Below are positions 61,885-64,000 of a stretch of DNA of 64,000 nt, one piece after another. Below the pieces are notes generated by a model. It did no database searches and was not told where the DNA came from. It saw only the letters and a program-made list of their open reading frames with translations. Within the stretch, counting starts at the first letter, position 1, and every line of letters starts with the position of its first letter. This DNA is from Flagellimonas_B algarum (GTDB taxonomy: Bacteria > Bacteroidota > Bacteroidia > Flavobacteriales > Flavobacteriaceae). The DNA lies in contig NZ_JBEVTG010000003.1 of NCBI RefSeq assembly GCF_040513375.1, forward strand, positions 124,001 to 188,000. The letters run 5' to 3'. The position numbers were made by a program, and so were the translations under genes.

Positions 61885-62641
61885 GCTCCTTTTCTTCTAA
61901 ATAGGGTTTTAAAAGTGGCAAAAGTGCATCGATTTGCTGCTGGTTGGTTTCCAATTCGGTTTTGGCCGCTTGGTAAAGTACCCGATACGCGGCAAAAAGG
62001 ACAGCTGTCCGGGCCGAAAAATCCTTGCCTTCGATATCACGCCATGTCTGGTTGTACATATAGCTGTTCTTGTAATTCGCATCATACAACCTACCGATGA
62101 TGTTATACCGTTTCACAAAATCATCCAAATGACTCCGGTATTGATCCAGCACTTTCTCCACATAATCCTGATTCGTTTCCATGGTTGTATAATAGTTCGA
62201 TATCGCCTTCTTGATTTCTTCGGGTAGGATGTCGAAGGTTCCGGTAGCCTTTAAGTTGGAAAATGTATTGATGTTAAAGGTCGGAGAGGAATACCAGCGT
62301 ACGGGAAATTCGTTTTGCATGATATGGACCAATGTATCCAGATCCGTTTCTGAAGCATAGGCCCTTTTAATGAGTCCATTGATTTTTGAGTTTCTTTGGT
62401 TGACCAACGGCAAACGCTGTTGGATCAACACACCGTCGGCAACGATATCACTGTAAACCGATTGTACCGCGGTCGTTAGTTTCTTATGATTTTTTCGTGC
62501 TTCGTTCCAATTGTTGATCTGCAAGGCGATGAGGATTCCGATCACCACCAAGATGATTTCCCCGATGGCGTACATCAGATACTTGCTGAATTTATTTTCC
62601 GAGAGCAGTTGTTGCCGGATACGGCGGAAGAATTTTAGCAC
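61877..62641 (-). CDS. DUF6090 membrane protein
   Basis: 254 residues. Begins at a GTG (62641): LKFFRRIRQQLLSENKFSKY, then a TM helix (GEIILVVIGILIALQINNWN). The helical ectodomain differs from the neighbour's, so only the N-terminal 45 residues are closely alike. It is the first gene of the overlapping pair. Function unknown. Confidence 0.88.
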   Translation of the reverse strand: MLKFFRRIRQQLLSENKFSKYLMYAIGEIILVVIGILIALQINNWNEARKNHKKLTTAVQSVYSDIVADGVLIQQRLPLVNQRNSKINGLIKRAYASETDLDTLVHIMQNEFPVRWYSSPTFNINTFSNLKATGTFDILPEEIKKAISNYYTTMETNQDYVEKVLDQYRSHLDDFVKRYNIIGRLYDANYKNSYMYNQTWRDIEGKDFSARTAVLFAAYRVLYQAAKTELETNQQQIDALLPLLKPYLEEKEHD

Positions 62642-62749
62642 TAGGGGTTGGTTTCCCTAAAGATATGATTTTTATAAAATGCGCGGAATCAAGGAACGAA
62701 ATACGAGGTTTATCGTGATTGCTTCATGTAGTCAACGGATCGACCCCAA

Positions 62750-64000
62750 TCATCTTTTCCTTCTTCGGGAGCCGGGCTTATTCGAACCTTTCTTTTTGTT
62801 TCGATTGGCGAAAAAGGCTTCCCGTTGCTTCCGTTTTTCCTTTTCTTTTTCCTTCTTTTCCGCTTTGTTCATCGGCCGGTCCGTTTGCGGAAACGGATGG
62901 TCGCTTACTACTTGGACCTTTTGTTGGATCAGTTTTTCGATATCCCGTAAATACGCGTTTTCTTCAGGTTCGCAGATCGAAATGGAGATCCCTGCCTCGC
63001 CGGCACGACCGCAACGTCCGATGCGGTGCACATAGGTCTCGGACTCATTCGGGATATCGTAATTGATCACGTATCGGAGCTTGTCGATATCAATACCTCG
63101 CGCCGCGATATCGGTGGCTACCAAGGCCCTGATCTTACCCACTTTGAATTCTTGCAAGGCTCTTTGGCGTTGGTTTTGGGATTTATCGCCATGAATGGCC
63201 GCACAGTTGATTTTTTTCTTTCGAAGGTCCCTTACGATGCGATCCGCACCGTGTTTCGTTCTTGAAAACACCAAAACCTGTTCGAGTTCAGGGTCTTGGA
63301 GGATATGCAAAAGCAAGGCCTTTTTGTTGCTGCGGTTCGTCATATAGACATACTGCTGGATCGTTTCGGCGGTCGAAGAAACGGGATCGATAACGACCCG
63401 CTTGGGCTGGTTCAAGATCTGCTGCGATAATTTCAAAATATTCGGCGGCATGGTGGCCGAGAAAAAGAGGGATTGTCTTTGTTTCGGCAGTTTGGCCAAG
63501 ATCTTCTTGATGTCGTTGATGAACCCCATATCGAGCATACGGTCGGCTTCATCCAACACAAAATACTTGATGTGCCGCAGGGTGATATGCCCTTGATCCA
63601 TCAAATCGAGCAAACGTCCGGGAGTGGCTACCAACACATCCACCCCTTGGTGCAGGGCCCTGACTTGTGCGCCCTGTTTTACCCCTCCGAATATCACGAT
63701 ATTCTTAACAGGCGTATATTTTCCATAGGTCGCAAAACTCTCCCCGATTTGTAGGGCCAACTCACGGGTCGGGGTGACGATCAATGCGACAATGTTCCTT
63801 TTGCCCTTTGGATGTTGCAGGTCGTTCGCTACATGCTGAATGATGGGAATGGCGAAAGCCGCTGTTTTTCCCGTTCCGGTCTGTGCACTCCCTAGCACAT
63901 CTTCCCGGTTTAAAACCAAGGGAATCGATTTCGCCTGAATGGGGGTAGGTTCCGTATACTGTTCCTCCCGCAATGCTTTACGTATGGAGGGAATCAATTT
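62750..64000 (-). CDS. DEAD-box RNA helicase, RhlE type (5' end beyond window)
   Basis: 417 residues present; the first few codons are outside the window. Q motif (TPTPIQ), motif I (AQTGTGKT), Ia (PTRELALQ), GG (FGGV), motif Ib (TPGRLLD), II (DEAD), III (SAT), IV-V (VFSRTK, ATDIAARGID), and VI (HRIGRCGRAG). A basic C-terminal tail rich in Lys, Arg and Glu follows (EKKEKEKEKRKQREAF). It unwinds RNA in ribosome assembly or RNA turnover, by family. The protein is complete from the Q motif on. Confidence 0.95.
   Translation of the reverse strand, partial: KLIPSIRKALREEQYTEPTPIQAKSIPLVLNREDVLGSAQTGTGKTAAFAIPIIQHVANDLQHPKGKRNIVALIVTPTRELALQIGESFATYGKYTPVKNIVIFGGVKQGAQVRALHQGVDVLVATPGRLLDLMDQGHITLRHIKYFVLDEADRMLDMGFINDIKKILAKLPKQRQSLFFSATMPPNILKLSQQILNQPKRVVIDPVSSTAETIQQYVYMTNRSNKKALLLHILQDPELEQVLVFSRTKHGADRIVRDLRKKKINCAAIHGDKSQNQRQRALQEFKVGKIRALVATDIAARGIDIDKLRYVINYDIPNESETYVHRIGRCGRAGEAGISISICEPEENAYLRDIEKLIQQKVQVVSDHPFPQTDRPMNKAEKKEKEKEKRKQREAFFANRNKKKGSNKPGSRRRKR

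Overview
The window looks like chromosomal DNA of a marine-type member of the Bacteroidota, most likely family Flavobacteriaceae, of moderate GC. The grounds are type IX secretion (T9SS) cargo and PorP/SprF-OmpA partners, a giant SprB-like gliding adhesin, four AraC regulators (three with a multi-TM sensor), DUF6090 and DUF3667 proteins, and two promoters with the Bacteroidota -7 motif TAnnTTTG. No species can be named from sequence alone. There is no rRNA, phage, IS element or CRISPR array.

Left arm (1-5.4 kb): a sulfatase lipoprotein, a membrane-sensor AraC regulator, a CPBP membrane protease, a membrane protein of metal-dependent-hydrolase type, and a second AraC regulator.

Surface locus (5.5-32.7 kb, all on the minus strand). 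In transcription order it holds: a 4115-residue SprB-like adhesin ending in a type B T9SS sorting domain; a 687-residue paralogue of its N-terminus with a different tail; a TPR histidine kinase and LytTR response regulator; a 921-residue protein made of about 18 half-repeats; a 414-residue type B T9SS protein; a PorP/SprF protein; an OmpA/PD40 protein; a 70-residue membrane protein; and a LamG/DUF8202 surface protein. The adhesins and repeat protein would be cargo, the SprF/OmpA pair would help carry or anchor type B cargo, and the two-component pair is a likely regulator. Two otherwise unrelated cargo-like proteins end in the same tail, VITNRRIT-x-RV, which may be an undescribed C-terminal signal. 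This locus is the best candidate for a new system.

tRNA and redox segment (32.8-35.2 kb): tRNA-Arg(TCT) with promoter and terminator, three copies of a short palindromic repeat, and an MDR oxidoreductase downstream of a Crp/Fnr regulator. Two FNR-shaped palindromes lie between the last two genes. An unlisted 36-residue membrane peptide gene follows.

Right arm (35.2-62.6 kb): short, mostly minus-strand operons of cell-envelope proteins. They include two S41 peptidases, three SxxK serine hydrolases, three more CPBP proteins, an alpha/beta hydrolase, a HExxH protein, DinB and NTF2-like proteins, an HxlR regulator divergent from a second MDR oxidoreductase, and DUF6090 proteins. Two of the membrane-sensor AraC genes sit beside secreted hydrolases. 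The right edge cuts a DEAD-box RNA helicase that runs off the window.
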